48,954 nt of DNA from DSXH01 sp037446915. Its GTDB lineage: Bacteria; Bacteroidota; Ignavibacteria; Ignavibacteriales; Melioribacteraceae. The notes beneath the pieces were generated by a model that had not been told where the DNA came from, made no database searches, and was given only the letters and a program-made list of their open reading frames with translations. Shown here one piece after another: positions 1 through 8,221 of this stretch (position 1 is the first letter of the stretch; each line of letters starts with the position of its first letter). A program made the translations under genes and the position numbers. The DNA is taken from the NCBI GenBank assembly GCA_037446915.1, contig JBBIHP010000008.1:1-48954 (forward strand). Reading direction: 5' to 3'.

Positions 1-575
1 TTGCGGAAACTAAAAATTATGCGTTAAGCAAAACTAAAAACGATTGGGTGTTCTGGATTGATGCCGATGAAGAGATTACACCTGAATTGAAGAATGAGTT
101 GTTAGTTTTTAAGGAAGCAACTCCCGATTTTAACGCATATTCAGTTGCGCGGAGAGCATATTTCCTTGGTAAGTGGATTAAGCATAGTGGATGGTATCCT
201 TCTAAAGTCGTCCGGCTATTCAATAAAAATTTTGCAGTATTCAATAATAAACCTGTTCACGAAGGATTAGAAATTAAAGGTAATATCGGAAATCTTAAAA
301 ATGACCTTAATCATTTTACTGATCCAAACATTGAACATTATTTCAAGAAATTTAATATCTATACTTCACTTGCAGCAAAGGAGCTCTTTTATAAGAGAAG
401 AACAACCTCTCTTGGTGATTTTTTAATAAGACCACTTTTTATTTTTCTTAAAATGTATATTTTTAGGTTAGGATTTCTTGATGGTATTAATGGATTTATC
501 CTGGCGCTCTTTTCATCTTTTTATGTATTTACTAAATATGCAAAACTCTGGGAGTTAAATAGAAACAAAAAATGA
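1..575 (+). CDS. Glycosyltransferase family 2, WaaE/KdtX-like (5' truncated)
   Basis: The reading frame is open from base 3, so only the last 190 residues are present. A GTG at 48 is internal, because the upstream codons continue the family pattern (KTKNDWVFWIDADEE). WIDADEE matches the metal-binding DxD region of GT2 enzymes, and the later GWYPSKVVRLF and VHEGL are typical of the LPS-core glucosyltransferase WaaE/KdtX group. The C-terminal ~60 residues are hydrophobic and aromatic, consistent with membrane association. The sugar donor and acceptor cannot be read from the sequence; a role in cell-surface glycan or LPS core assembly is inferred. The stop overlaps the nadK start by 4 bases (ATGA), so the two are probably translated from one message. 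Confidence 0.8.
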   Translation, partial: AETKNYALSKTKNDWVFWIDADEEITPELKNELLVFKEATPDFNAYSVARRAYFLGKWIKHSGWYPSKVVRLFNKNFAVFNNKPVHEGLEIKGNIGNLKNDLNHFTDPNIEHYFKKFNIYTSLAAKELFYKRRTTSLGDFLIRPLFIFLKMYIFRLGFLDGINGFILALFSSFYVFTKYAKLWELNRNKK

Positions 576-1459
576 TTGGCATTATACCTAATATTGATAA
601 ACCCGATATATTAAATATCCTCTCCAAAATTATTGAAGACCTTCGTAAGAATAATCTTCCTTATTTAATAAGCGATTCAATATTGAAGTATAGAGATTCA
701 TTTAGCTCACTATTGGCGGAATCGAAATATTTATCCCAGGATGAATTGATAAAATCATCGGACTTTGTTATTTCAATTGGTGGAGATGGAACAATGCTTT
801 CAACAGCTTTTGCTGTTAGAAACAGTTCTACGCCAATTCTTGGGGTTAATATTGGTAAGCTGGGATTTCTGGCAGAATTTGATATTGATAGCTTTTCAGA
901 ATTTATACCTGAGATTAAATCAAAAAATTATGTTATTGAAGAACGGATGGCACTTATAGGAAACATCGAAGAAGCGTCTTCGTTTGATTTATATGCTATA
1001 AATGATATTGTTATTGATAAAGGTCCCTGGCAAAAGATGATTGAACTAACGGTGAAAGTTGATGATGATTATGTATCAACTTTTTCTGCTGATGGAGTTA
1101 TAATTGCAACGCCTACCGGTTCTACCGGTTATTCATTATCAACCGGAGGACCTATTGTTAATCCACGTGCCGATGTAATAACGTTAAGCCCAATTGCACC
1201 TCACACACTTACAATGCGTCCGCTCGTTTTATCAAGCAAACAGAAAATTTCTGTAATTGTTAAATCGCCGCATCAGAAAATACAGGTTAGTTGCGACGGT
1301 CAAAGGGTTCACTCTTATAACTCACCGTCAAATATTAATATTCTTAAAAGTGCGCAACCATTCCGGCTGGTTCATTCAAGCAAGACAAATTATTTCGAAA
1401 TATTACGTAACAAACTTTACTGGGGTCTCGACGTTCGTAAATCAAATAATTCTTTATAG
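572..1459 (+). CDS. nadK: NAD kinase
   Basis: This cytoplasmic enzyme phosphorylates NAD to NADP with ATP or polyphosphate. The 295-residue length is normal for the family. The GGDGT catalytic/nucleotide loop is at residues 70-74, NIGKLGFLAEF at 93-103, and the glycine-rich SADGVIIATPTGSTGYSLS stretch at 172-190. The usual NE motif appears as ND (144-145). The start overlaps the upstream glycosyltransferase stop by 4 bases, and the next gene begins 8 bases after the stop, so it is the middle gene of a three-gene unit ending at the 2001-2031 terminator. Confidence 0.95.
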   Translation: MIGIIPNIDKPDILNILSKIIEDLRKNNLPYLISDSILKYRDSFSSLLAESKYLSQDELIKSSDFVISIGGDGTMLSTAFAVRNSSTPILGVNIGKLGFLAEFDIDSFSEFIPEIKSKNYVIEERMALIGNIEEASSFDLYAINDIVIDKGPWQKMIELTVKVDDDYVSTFSADGVIIATPTGSTGYSLSTGGPIVNPRADVITLSPIAPHTLTMRPLVLSSKQKISVIVKSPHQKIQVSCDGQRVHSYNSPSNINILKSAQPFRLVHSSKTNYFEILRNKLYWGLDVRKSNNSL

Positions 1460-1467
1460 AGGATAGA

Positions 1468-1971
1468 ATGAAAAAGTTATTATTTCTAATGTTAATGTTC
1501 TCGTCCCTTATTTATTCTCAGGATAAAATTAAATTACTAATCGATGAACGTTCAGGTAAACCGATGTTATTGGGTATATGCGACCGCGCTGCATTGTTGG
1601 ATTCTAATTTTGCATGGTGGTACGAATCGGAGTATAATAATTATGAATACAGTACTTCAGCTGTTGATTCAATAAAACAAAAACTTGATGGTCTCTCTCT
1701 GCTAATTGTAATGGGAACATGGTGCAGCGACAGCAGGAGAGAAGTACCCAGGTTCTTACGGATTCTGGATGAATTGAAATTTAATAACCAGTTTCTTACA
1801 ATAAATTATGTTGATAGAAAAAAGGAAAGTCCCGAAGGTGATATTTCTACTCTGGATATAAAGTATGTTCCTACTTTCATTTTTTACAAAGGTGGTAAAG
1901 AGATCGGTAGAATTATCGAAACACCCAAAATTACTCTGGAGAGTGATTTCAAAAATATTCTATATAATTGA
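1468..1971 (+). CDS. Secreted thioredoxin-fold protein with CxxS site
   Basis: This 167-residue protein begins with a signal peptide (MKKLLFLMLMFSSLIYSQ), so it is probably exported to the periplasm or lipid-anchored outside the inner membrane. A thioredoxin-like region follows: GTWCSDSRREVPRF at 83-96 aligns with the active-site helix, and YVPTF supplies the cis-proline. The site reads C-S-D-S, so the resolving cysteine is replaced by serine. Family knowledge suggests such proteins act as isomerase-like or mixed-disulfide-forming proteins rather than as classical dithiol oxidoreductases. Another cysteine (C38) lies outside the motif. The physiological partner is unknown. Confidence 0.7.
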   Translation: MKKLLFLMLMFSSLIYSQDKIKLLIDERSGKPMLLGICDRAALLDSNFAWWYESEYNNYEYSTSAVDSIKQKLDGLSLLIVMGTWCSDSRREVPRFLRILDELKFNNQFLTINYVDRKKESPEGDISTLDIKYVPTFIFYKGGKEIGRIIETPKITLESDFKNILYN

Positions 1972-2000
1972 TCATACATTTCATTAAAATGCTTTAAAAC

Positions 2001-2031
2001 AAAAAATGCCGTGTTTACACGGCATTTTTTT
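2001..2031. terminator. Bidirectional intrinsic terminator
   Basis: A perfect 13-bp inverted repeat (AAAAAATGCCGTG / CACGGCATTTTTT) with a TTTA loop is followed by T on the plus strand and, symmetrically, by a T-run on the minus strand. It lies between the convergent thioredoxin-like gene (ends 1971) and the kamA-like gene (ends 2051), so it can stop transcription from both sides. Confidence 0.9.
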
Positions 2032-2050
2032 GTATTAATAATTACAATAG

Positions 2051-3247
2051 CTAATTCTTATTCGATTCAACTTCGGGTACTGAAACCGTTGTTACATCTT
2101 TATAGTTTTTCGGTTTTTTAGATGAACCATTCTTTTTACTGGATATTTCTACTTCAATTTTTTCTACTTCGTTATTATCTAAATGTCCGTTACCATTTCC
2201 ATTACCGTTCTTTGCTTCGTGATAAGCATAAATCTGGTTCTTGTAATTCCTTAAAACAATACTGTGTTCATCTTTATGAAGTACATATTGAGGTAGTATA
2301 GGAATTTTTCCTCCGCCACCGGGTGCATCAATAACGAAATGTGGAATTGCAAGACCGCTGATATTTCCGCGTAATGCAAACATTATCTCCAATCCCTTGT
2401 CTATTGAAGTACGGAAATGATTTGCTCCTCTTGTTTCGTCTGCCATATATAAGTAGTAAGGCTTTACTCTTATCTTTAAAAGTTTGGTGAATAATTCTTT
2501 CAAAGTATCGGCATCGTCGTTAACACCTTTCATTAAAACTGCCTGATTTTGAACTGGGCATCCGGCATTTGCAAGCATCTCGCATGCTTTAGTGCTTTCC
2601 GGTGTAATTTCCCACGGATGATTGAAGTGCGTATTTATATATATTGGATGATACTTCTTAAGCATTTCACAAAGTTTAGGTGTAATTCTATGAGGTAAAA
2701 CGCAAGGCATTTTTGTACCGAGCCGGATTATTTCAATGTGTGGAATTGTTCTTAAACGCTGTAATATTTTTTCCAGCATTGTATCGGTCAGCATTAATGG
2801 ATCGCCGCCGGACATAATTACATCGCGTATTTCGGTATGTTGTTCTAAGTACTTAAAAGCGGATTCGAGTTGTCTCATCGAAATTTTATCTGAGTTGCCA
2901 ACTTTTCTCTTCCTTGTACAGAACCGGCAATACATTCCGCATTGACTTGTTGTTAAGAATAATGCCCGATCAGGGTAACGATGTGTAATATTTGGAACAG
3001 GACTCATCGCATCTTCCTGGAGAGGATCTTCATAGCCGTCAATGTCTTCCAATTCTTTAACGTCTGGAACGCATTGAAGCCAGATTGGATCGCCCGGATA
3101 CCTGATGAGACTTAGGTAGTAAGGATTTATTCTTGCTTGAAAGAACTCGTCGAGTCCTTCAGCCACTTTTCGATCAATGTTGAATTTTTCCACCAGCTGA
3201 TCAACTGTATGAACACTATCTCTAACCATTTGCTGCCAGAGTTCCAT
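2051..3247 (-). CDS. kamA: Lysine 2,3-aminomutase-family radical SAM enzyme
   Basis: A PLP- and [4Fe-4S]-dependent radical SAM enzyme, expected to convert L-lysine to L-beta-lysine. The cluster motif CGMYCRFC gives C103, C107 and C110. GGGGK at 310-314 carries the PLP lysine (K314). The two aspartates that hold the lysine epsilon-amino group in the clostridial enzyme (D293, D330) align with D270 and D307, which favours lysine over glutamate as substrate. The clostridial C-terminal zinc cysteines are absent. They are replaced by a ~50-residue polar tail starting with a GN repeat (347-354). It is the last gene of a tight block with GNAT and two ATP-grasp genes; the gap to the GNAT stop is 21 bases. 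Confidence 0.88.
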   Translation of the reverse strand: MELWQQMVRDSVHTVDQLVEKFNIDRKVAEGLDEFFQARINPYYLSLIRYPGDPIWLQCVPDVKELEDIDGYEDPLQEDAMSPVPNITHRYPDRALFLTTSQCGMYCRFCTRKRKVGNSDKISMRQLESAFKYLEQHTEIRDVIMSGGDPLMLTDTMLEKILQRLRTIPHIEIIRLGTKMPCVLPHRITPKLCEMLKKYHPIYINTHFNHPWEITPESTKACEMLANAGCPVQNQAVLMKGVNDDADTLKELFTKLLKIRVKPYYLYMADETRGANHFRTSIDKGLEIMFALRGNISGLAIPHFVIDAPGGGGKIPILPQYVLHKDEHSIVLRNYKNQIYAYHEAKNGNGNGNGHLDNNEVEKIEVEISSKKNGSSKKPKNYKDVTTVSVPEVESNKN

Positions 3248-3268
3248 GATTATGCCCTTTGTGTTTTG

Positions 3269-3739
3269 TTATTTTATATATTTTCCGAAAACTATTAAAT
3301 GATCATTTACTTTATAAAAATCTTTGATCTCGGCAACTATTGAATAATTATTTCTAAAATAAAAATTCCTTGTTGCATCGTAATTATCCTTAGAAGATGT
3401 TTCAGCAAGAATCCATCTTCCGTTGTTTTCTTTAACAAAACTTTCTGCATGGTCCAATAGTTTTTTACCGATTCCCTTATTCTGAACTCTACTATCAACA
3501 ACAATCCAGAATAGATCGAAAGTGCCGTCTGTTAATGCCCTTTTACCTGTACAATGATAACCGAGAATTCTTCCATCATCTTCATAAATGAAAATGTTGT
3601 AGTATTCATGATTAACATTGCCGAGAGCTTCATCAATTAATTCGATGGCAACTTTTTTTTCATCCGGACTGAAATTATCAGTTCTGTCAATTATATCAAT
3701 CAGCTGGATTCTGTCGTTAGATTGCAGCTTGCGTATCAT
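3269..3739 (-). CDS. GNAT-family N-acetyltransferase
   Basis: A single-domain 156-residue GNAT protein. Motif A (VDSRVQNKGIGKKLLD, 81-96) contains the QxxGxG acetyl-CoA pyrophosphate loop. ATRNFYFRNNY near the C-terminus resembles motif B. Its first 23 bases overlap the end of the upstream ATP-grasp gene and kamA follows after 21 bases, so the four genes are almost certainly co-expressed. The known beta-lysine acetyltransferase AblB also partners a lysine aminomutase, but AblB is much longer, so this is not a clear orthologue. Acetylation of beta-lysine or of a ligase product is an inference from context. Confidence 0.8.
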   Translation of the reverse strand: MIRKLQSNDRIQLIDIIDRTDNFSPDEKKVAIELIDEALGNVNHEYYNIFIYEDDGRILGYHCTGKRALTDGTFDLFWIVVDSRVQNKGIGKKLLDHAESFVKENNGRWILAETSSKDNYDATRNFYFRNNYSIVAEIKDFYKVNDHLIVFGKYIK

Positions 3740-4775
3740 ATTGTAATCTCTTCAATGCTAATTGGGTTAACCGGTATAATAATTCCTCGTAGTTAATACC
3801 GGCGGCTGCTGCTGAACGTACAAATCCAGAATCAGGTGATATATCAGGATTCGGATTTACTTCAATAACATATGGAACATTTTTATTATTTAGTCGAATA
3901 TCGACTCTGGCATAATCTCTGCATTCGAGGGCTTTATATGCTTCTAAAGCCATCTCTTCAATTTTTGATTTTAATTTTTTATCGAGCGGGGCGGGGCATT
4001 TAGGAGTTGTATGTTTATAATAAACACTCTCCGGCGACCACTTGGCTTCGTAAGTAATTATTTTAGGGAGCTCCTCCGGTAATCCATCAAAACGGATTTC
4101 GGAAATCGGAAGTAATTGTTCTCCCAGAATTGCTACGTTTAATTCTCTTCCGTCTATGTATTCTTCAATTAAAACTTCCTGACTGTAATTGCTATATAAA
4201 TATTGAAGTCGTTTTTTAAGCGAATCATAATCGTTCACAACAGAAAATTCCGATATACCAATGCTTGCATCTTCTCGTGCTAGTTTAAGAATCATCGGAT
4301 ATCTTAGGAGCAGTTCTTTCTGCGAAGGAATACGATGCAGCTTTGTAATGAAATGACGCGGAGTTTTAATCCCGTGTGAATTTAAAATCTGTTTCGTGCG
4401 CGATTTAATAAGACAGTTACCAAGACAAATCGGGTTATTGCCTGTATAGGGAATTCCTAATAGATCAAAGAACCCGGCAATATAACTTTCGAGGTTAGAT
4501 ACACCTTCAACCGATTCAACAAAATTGAGAATTACATCGGGAGAGTAGTGATTTACTTTTTTTATTAGCGCTTTGATGTCGCTGTTAACAGCAAGTGTAT
4601 CAACACTAATATATTTCTTAGATAAGATTATTTTAATGTTTTCGATCTGATTGAGAAAATCTGTTTCGGATAAATCAACATTCTCTTTATCATCATTGGT
4701 ATCTTTACCAAGGTAATTGCTGTAAATACGTGTTGGCTCGTTAAAGCAGATCAATATTTTTCTGTCGAGATTCAT
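3717..4775 (-). CDS. D-Ala-D-Ala-ligase-like ATP-grasp ligase (second copy)
   Basis: A 352-residue ATP-grasp carboxylate-amine ligase. The central region has LLGIPYTGNNP (105-115) and MILKLAREDASIGIS (161-175). EEYIDGRELNVAILG (204-218) and EVNPNPDISPDSGF (305-318) carry the metal-binding Glu/Asn. It shares EAKW and a CRDYARVDIRL segment with the neighbouring ligase, so the two are divergent paralogues. DASIGIS stands where Ddl enzymes have an EGSSVG-type loop, and PNPDIS stands where Ddl has a TxPGMT-type end, so the substrate is probably not D-Ala plus D-Ala. The start overlaps the upstream ligase stop by 4 bases. The product is unknown. Confidence 0.8.
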   Translation of the reverse strand: MNLDRKILICFNEPTRIYSNYLGKDTNDDKENVDLSETDFLNQIENIKIILSKKYISVDTLAVNSDIKALIKKVNHYSPDVILNFVESVEGVSNLESYIAGFFDLLGIPYTGNNPICLGNCLIKSRTKQILNSHGIKTPRHFITKLHRIPSQKELLLRYPMILKLAREDASIGISEFSVVNDYDSLKKRLQYLYSNYSQEVLIEEYIDGRELNVAILGEQLLPISEIRFDGLPEELPKIITYEAKWSPESVYYKHTTPKCPAPLDKKLKSKIEEMALEAYKALECRDYARVDIRLNNKNVPYVIEVNPNPDISPDSGFVRSAAAAGINYEELLYRLTQLALKRLQYDTQAAI

Positions 4776-5884
4776 AACAGGTTGTGTCTCTTTGCTGCAA
4801 TTGAAAGAACTTTGTTTATCATTTCATCGTATGATAATCCGGTTGCTCTGGCAGCTTTAGGAAAGCATGAATTATCTTCTGGTTTAGGGAGTATTCCGGG
4901 TAATGGATTAATTTCAATAATGTTCGGTTCTCCATACGCATCCAATCTTAAATCAATTCTACTCCAGTCTTTACATCTTAGAACTTTGTATGTTCTTAAA
5001 GAAACATTTTTAATTTTTTCTTCGAGATGCTTATCAATTTTTGCCGGACAGGAAAAAATATTCAATGGATTTTCCCTTGTATCAACAACCCACTTGGCTT
5101 CGAAGGAATAAATAGGGAGGAGGTTATCAGGAAGCTCATTAAAATTGATTTCTACTATCGGAAGCACTTCTGTATCGGAATTATTACCAAGTATTGCAAC
5201 TGTAAATTCTCTTCCGGGTAAATATTCTTCAATAATAAAAGGTTGATTATAAGCGCGGAGATTTTCTGAAAGACGTTCGGTTAGGTCAGACAGGTTATTC
5301 ACAAACGACGAATTGAAAATCCCTTTACCAGAGCCTTCGGAAACCGGTTTCATTATTACAGGGAAAGTCAGATTAAAATTTCCGAGGTCGTCAATACTCT
5401 CTGCATAAATAAATTTTGATGTAGGAACACCGTGATAGGAAAGAACCTCTTTTGTTCTTGCCTTATCTAAACATGTAGTAAGAGTTAAAGGATCGGAACC
5501 TGTATAGGGGATGCCAAGCATATCAAGCATTGCCGGGATTTGTGCTTCTCTACTAACTCCATTTGCACATTCAGCAACATTAAAAACAATATCTGGATTA
5601 ACTTGTTTAAATTTTTCGAAAGCTTCTTCATTCGCTTCGACCATAATTACATCATGATAAAGTTGAAGAGCATCTTTAATTGCATTCACTGTTTCAATTG
5701 TATCCCACTCTGCGTAAGTATCGTTGTACGTAGAAGAATTTTTTGATTTAAGAGAGAGTGGTGCGGATTCGGAAGAAGATTCGTCCGGTTTTACGTTATA
5801 TGTTAGTGCAACTTTTAGTTTTTTATTTTGTACCAACGAACTGATACAGAATTCCTTCCAATTGTTGCTTACTAATATAACCAT
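4772..5884 (-). CDS. D-Ala-D-Ala-ligase-like ATP-grasp ligase (first copy)
   Basis: A 370-residue ATP-grasp ligase. Recognisable parts are MLGIPYTGSDP (122-132), a DKARTKEVLSYHGVP segment, VIMKP (176-180), EGSGKGI (183-189), EEYLPGREFTVAILG (219-233) and EINPLPG (324-330). The Ddl-type N-terminal beta strand starts near KVALTYN (24-30), so the first ~22 residues may be an extension or the true start may lie downstream; no clear Shine-Dalgarno supports position 5884. It heads the four-gene block ending in kamA and follows recG by 84 bases. It could be an extra cell-wall Ddl, but tandem paralogy and the KamA/GNAT partners suggest a specialised peptide ligase. Confidence 0.8.
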   Translation of the reverse strand: MVILVSNNWKEFCISSLVQNKKLKVALTYNVKPDESSSESAPLSLKSKNSSTYNDTYAEWDTIETVNAIKDALQLYHDVIMVEANEEAFEKFKQVNPDIVFNVAECANGVSREAQIPAMLDMLGIPYTGSDPLTLTTCLDKARTKEVLSYHGVPTSKFIYAESIDDLGNFNLTFPVIMKPVSEGSGKGIFNSSFVNNLSDLTERLSENLRAYNQPFIIEEYLPGREFTVAILGNNSDTEVLPIVEINFNELPDNLLPIYSFEAKWVVDTRENPLNIFSCPAKIDKHLEEKIKNVSLRTYKVLRCKDWSRIDLRLDAYGEPNIIEINPLPGILPKPEDNSCFPKAARATGLSYDEMINKVLSIAAKRHNLL

Positions 5885-5968
5885 TTGAAAATTTTTCGCA
5901 AGTTAAACGGGAAAATTTTTTTTCTGACAGATGATGGCGTCGTGATAAAAAAAATATTTGACCGGACC

Positions 5969-8146
5969 TTAAGCGATCTGAGAGAGAAGAATGTTGTTTG
6001 AAAAATTTTCTTTAAGATTTTTTCTGATGGTGGAATTATTTTCTTTGGCAAGCGAAGGGTCGTCATTAATAATCTGGAAAGCAAGTTCTCTTGCATCAAC
6101 AAGCAAATCAAAATCCGTTACAACGTTTGCATATTTCAATTCCGGCAGACCGCTTTGTTTGGTTCCGAATATATCTCCCTGACCTCTTAACTTCATATCA
6201 ACTTCGGATAATTCGAAACCGCTATTGTATTTCAACATAGCATTCAAGCGGATAATTGATTTGTTCTTTTCAATCTGCTCATCAGAAAGATAATTGAAGT
6301 CGAAGCTGAACTGATTTGTTTTTACCGCATACTCATCCTTGGTAATTAATATGCAGTAAGCTTGTTTATCGCTTCTTCCAACACGTCCGCGCAACTGATG
6401 CAATTGAGATAAACCGAACCGGAAAGCATCATTGATTATCATAATGTTTGCGTCAGGTATGTCGATCCCGACCTCAATAACAGTGGTCGAAACTAGCACG
6501 TCATATTTTTTGGATGCAAATTCAACCATAACCTGTTCTTTCTGCTGCCAGTTCATTCTACCATGAATTAAACCTACTTTCAATTCTTTCAGGTGATTTT
6601 CCTTGAGGTCGTTGTAGTAAGTTTCCGCTGCTTTAAGCTCGAGCTTCTCAGATTCTTCAACAAGGGGATAAACTAAAAATGTCTGGTAACCGGATTTTGA
6701 TTTATCAATAATAAACTTATATACATCGTTAAGTTTGCTCTCACCACGTAAATATGTTCTTATCGGCTTTCTATTTAACGGCATCTCATCTATAATAGAT
6801 GTATCAAGGTCTCCGTATAAAGTCATAGATAGTGTTCTTGGAATTGGTGTTGCAGTCATTACCAGCACATCCGGTTGATTTCCTTTACGAATTAGATTAG
6901 ACCTTTGCACAACTCCAAACCGGTGTTGTTCATCTATAATTACCAAACCGATTTTATTGTAATTAACATTTTCTTCTATAAGAGCGTGGGTACCGATTAT
7001 CAGTTTTATCTTACCGTGTTCTATATCACCAAGAATTTTTTCGCGTTCAGATTTTTTTTGTCCGCCGATCAAAATTCCGGTTTTAATTCCGAACGGGTCT
7101 AATAATTCTGAAATACGTTTGTAATGTTGATCGGCTAAAATTTCTGTTGGCGACATTAACACCGCCTGATATCCGTTTGAAATAACTATGAGCGCACTTA
7201 TCAAAGCAACAATCGTTTTACCGCTTCCAACGTCTCCCTGTAATAAACGGTTCATTGGTTTATCACTCTCAAGGTCCTTTCTGATTTCATGAAGTACTTT
7301 TATCTGGGCAGGAGTTAATTCGAAAGGAAGTGAATCTAGAAATTTTTTAATGAATTTGCTATCGGTCTTATAAGCGGTCTCTTTACATTTATTCTTTACA
7401 AGAGATTTTCTTAATGCTATCATACATTCGAAATAAAACAACTCCTCGAACTTAATTCTTCTTTCGGCATTTAAGAGAGAATTATGATTTTCAGGGAAAT
7501 GTAAATTTCTTACCGTTGAATTAATATCTAAAAGTTCTCTGGATTTAAGAATATCTTCTGGAAGTGTTTCCGAAAGATTACTGCAGAAATTTTCGACAGC
7601 ATAATTAATAATTCTTCGTAAACTGAAATCTCCAAGGTTAGCAGCGCGCAATTCTTTTGGGACACGGTAGAATGGAATAATTTTTCCTGTATGCATAAAT
7701 TCTTTTGATTCTTTTTCGGCAAGCCGGTCAAAATCCGGATGAACAAATTGTAAATGACCGTATTTTGTTAAAACCGGTTTTGCAGAGATCGCATAAAAAT
7801 CGCTCTGATTAAATATGTCCTTAAAAAATTTTATGCCCTGAAACCAGACGCATTCAAAAAATCCGGCATTGTCTTTCAGACGGACTTTATAAATCTGCTT
7901 CTTTCCATAACGAATAAGTTCTTTTGAAATTACTTCTCCGATAATAGTAACTTCACCTTCGTATCCGTTTCGTAAATACTGAAGCACTTTAACGCTGTTA
8001 AGAATTGTGGAACGGTCGAGGTAACGGGTGGGGAAGTAAAATAATAAATTTCTTACCGTATTTATCCCTATCTTGGAAAACGATTCGGAGCGTTTTGGTC
8101 CTACCGACTTTAAGTACTGAACAGATTGAGAAAGGATATCCAGCAT
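5969..8146 (-). CDS. recG: ATP-dependent DNA helicase RecG
   Basis: RecG regresses stalled replication forks and processes branched recombination intermediates. The 725-residue protein has an N-terminal wedge/OB region (about 1-270, with KSVGPKRS at 13-20). The helicase core follows: Walker A GDVGSGKT at 304-311, DEQH at 405-408, TATPIPRT at 431-438, and the C-terminal QLRGRVGRSDKQAYC motif VI. Length is slightly above the usual ~690. It sits between gpsA (75 bases upstream) and the ATP-grasp genes (84 bases downstream), all on the same strand. No functional link with either neighbour is evident. Confidence 0.96.
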   Translation of the reverse strand: MLDILSQSVQYLKSVGPKRSESFSKIGINTVRNLLFYFPTRYLDRSTILNSVKVLQYLRNGYEGEVTIIGEVISKELIRYGKKQIYKVRLKDNAGFFECVWFQGIKFFKDIFNQSDFYAISAKPVLTKYGHLQFVHPDFDRLAEKESKEFMHTGKIIPFYRVPKELRAANLGDFSLRRIINYAVENFCSNLSETLPEDILKSRELLDINSTVRNLHFPENHNSLLNAERRIKFEELFYFECMIALRKSLVKNKCKETAYKTDSKFIKKFLDSLPFELTPAQIKVLHEIRKDLESDKPMNRLLQGDVGSGKTIVALISALIVISNGYQAVLMSPTEILADQHYKRISELLDPFGIKTGILIGGQKKSEREKILGDIEHGKIKLIIGTHALIEENVNYNKIGLVIIDEQHRFGVVQRSNLIRKGNQPDVLVMTATPIPRTLSMTLYGDLDTSIIDEMPLNRKPIRTYLRGESKLNDVYKFIIDKSKSGYQTFLVYPLVEESEKLELKAAETYYNDLKENHLKELKVGLIHGRMNWQQKEQVMVEFASKKYDVLVSTTVIEVGIDIPDANIMIINDAFRFGLSQLHQLRGRVGRSDKQAYCILITKDEYAVKTNQFSFDFNYLSDEQIEKNKSIIRLNAMLKYNSGFELSEVDMKLRGQGDIFGTKQSGLPELKYANVVTDFDLLVDARELAFQIINDDPSLAKENNSTIRKNLKENFSNNILLSQIA

Positions 8147-8221
8147 AAATAAATTATGAATTGTGTTGGGATAAATATAATAAATAAAAAATAAGTGATG
8201 AATATAATAGAATGGTGTTTA

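Noticed and set aside
48..50. GTG as start of the first glycosyltransferase
   Set aside because: The same frame is open to the window edge and the preceding codons match the family, so the gene is cut rather than started here.
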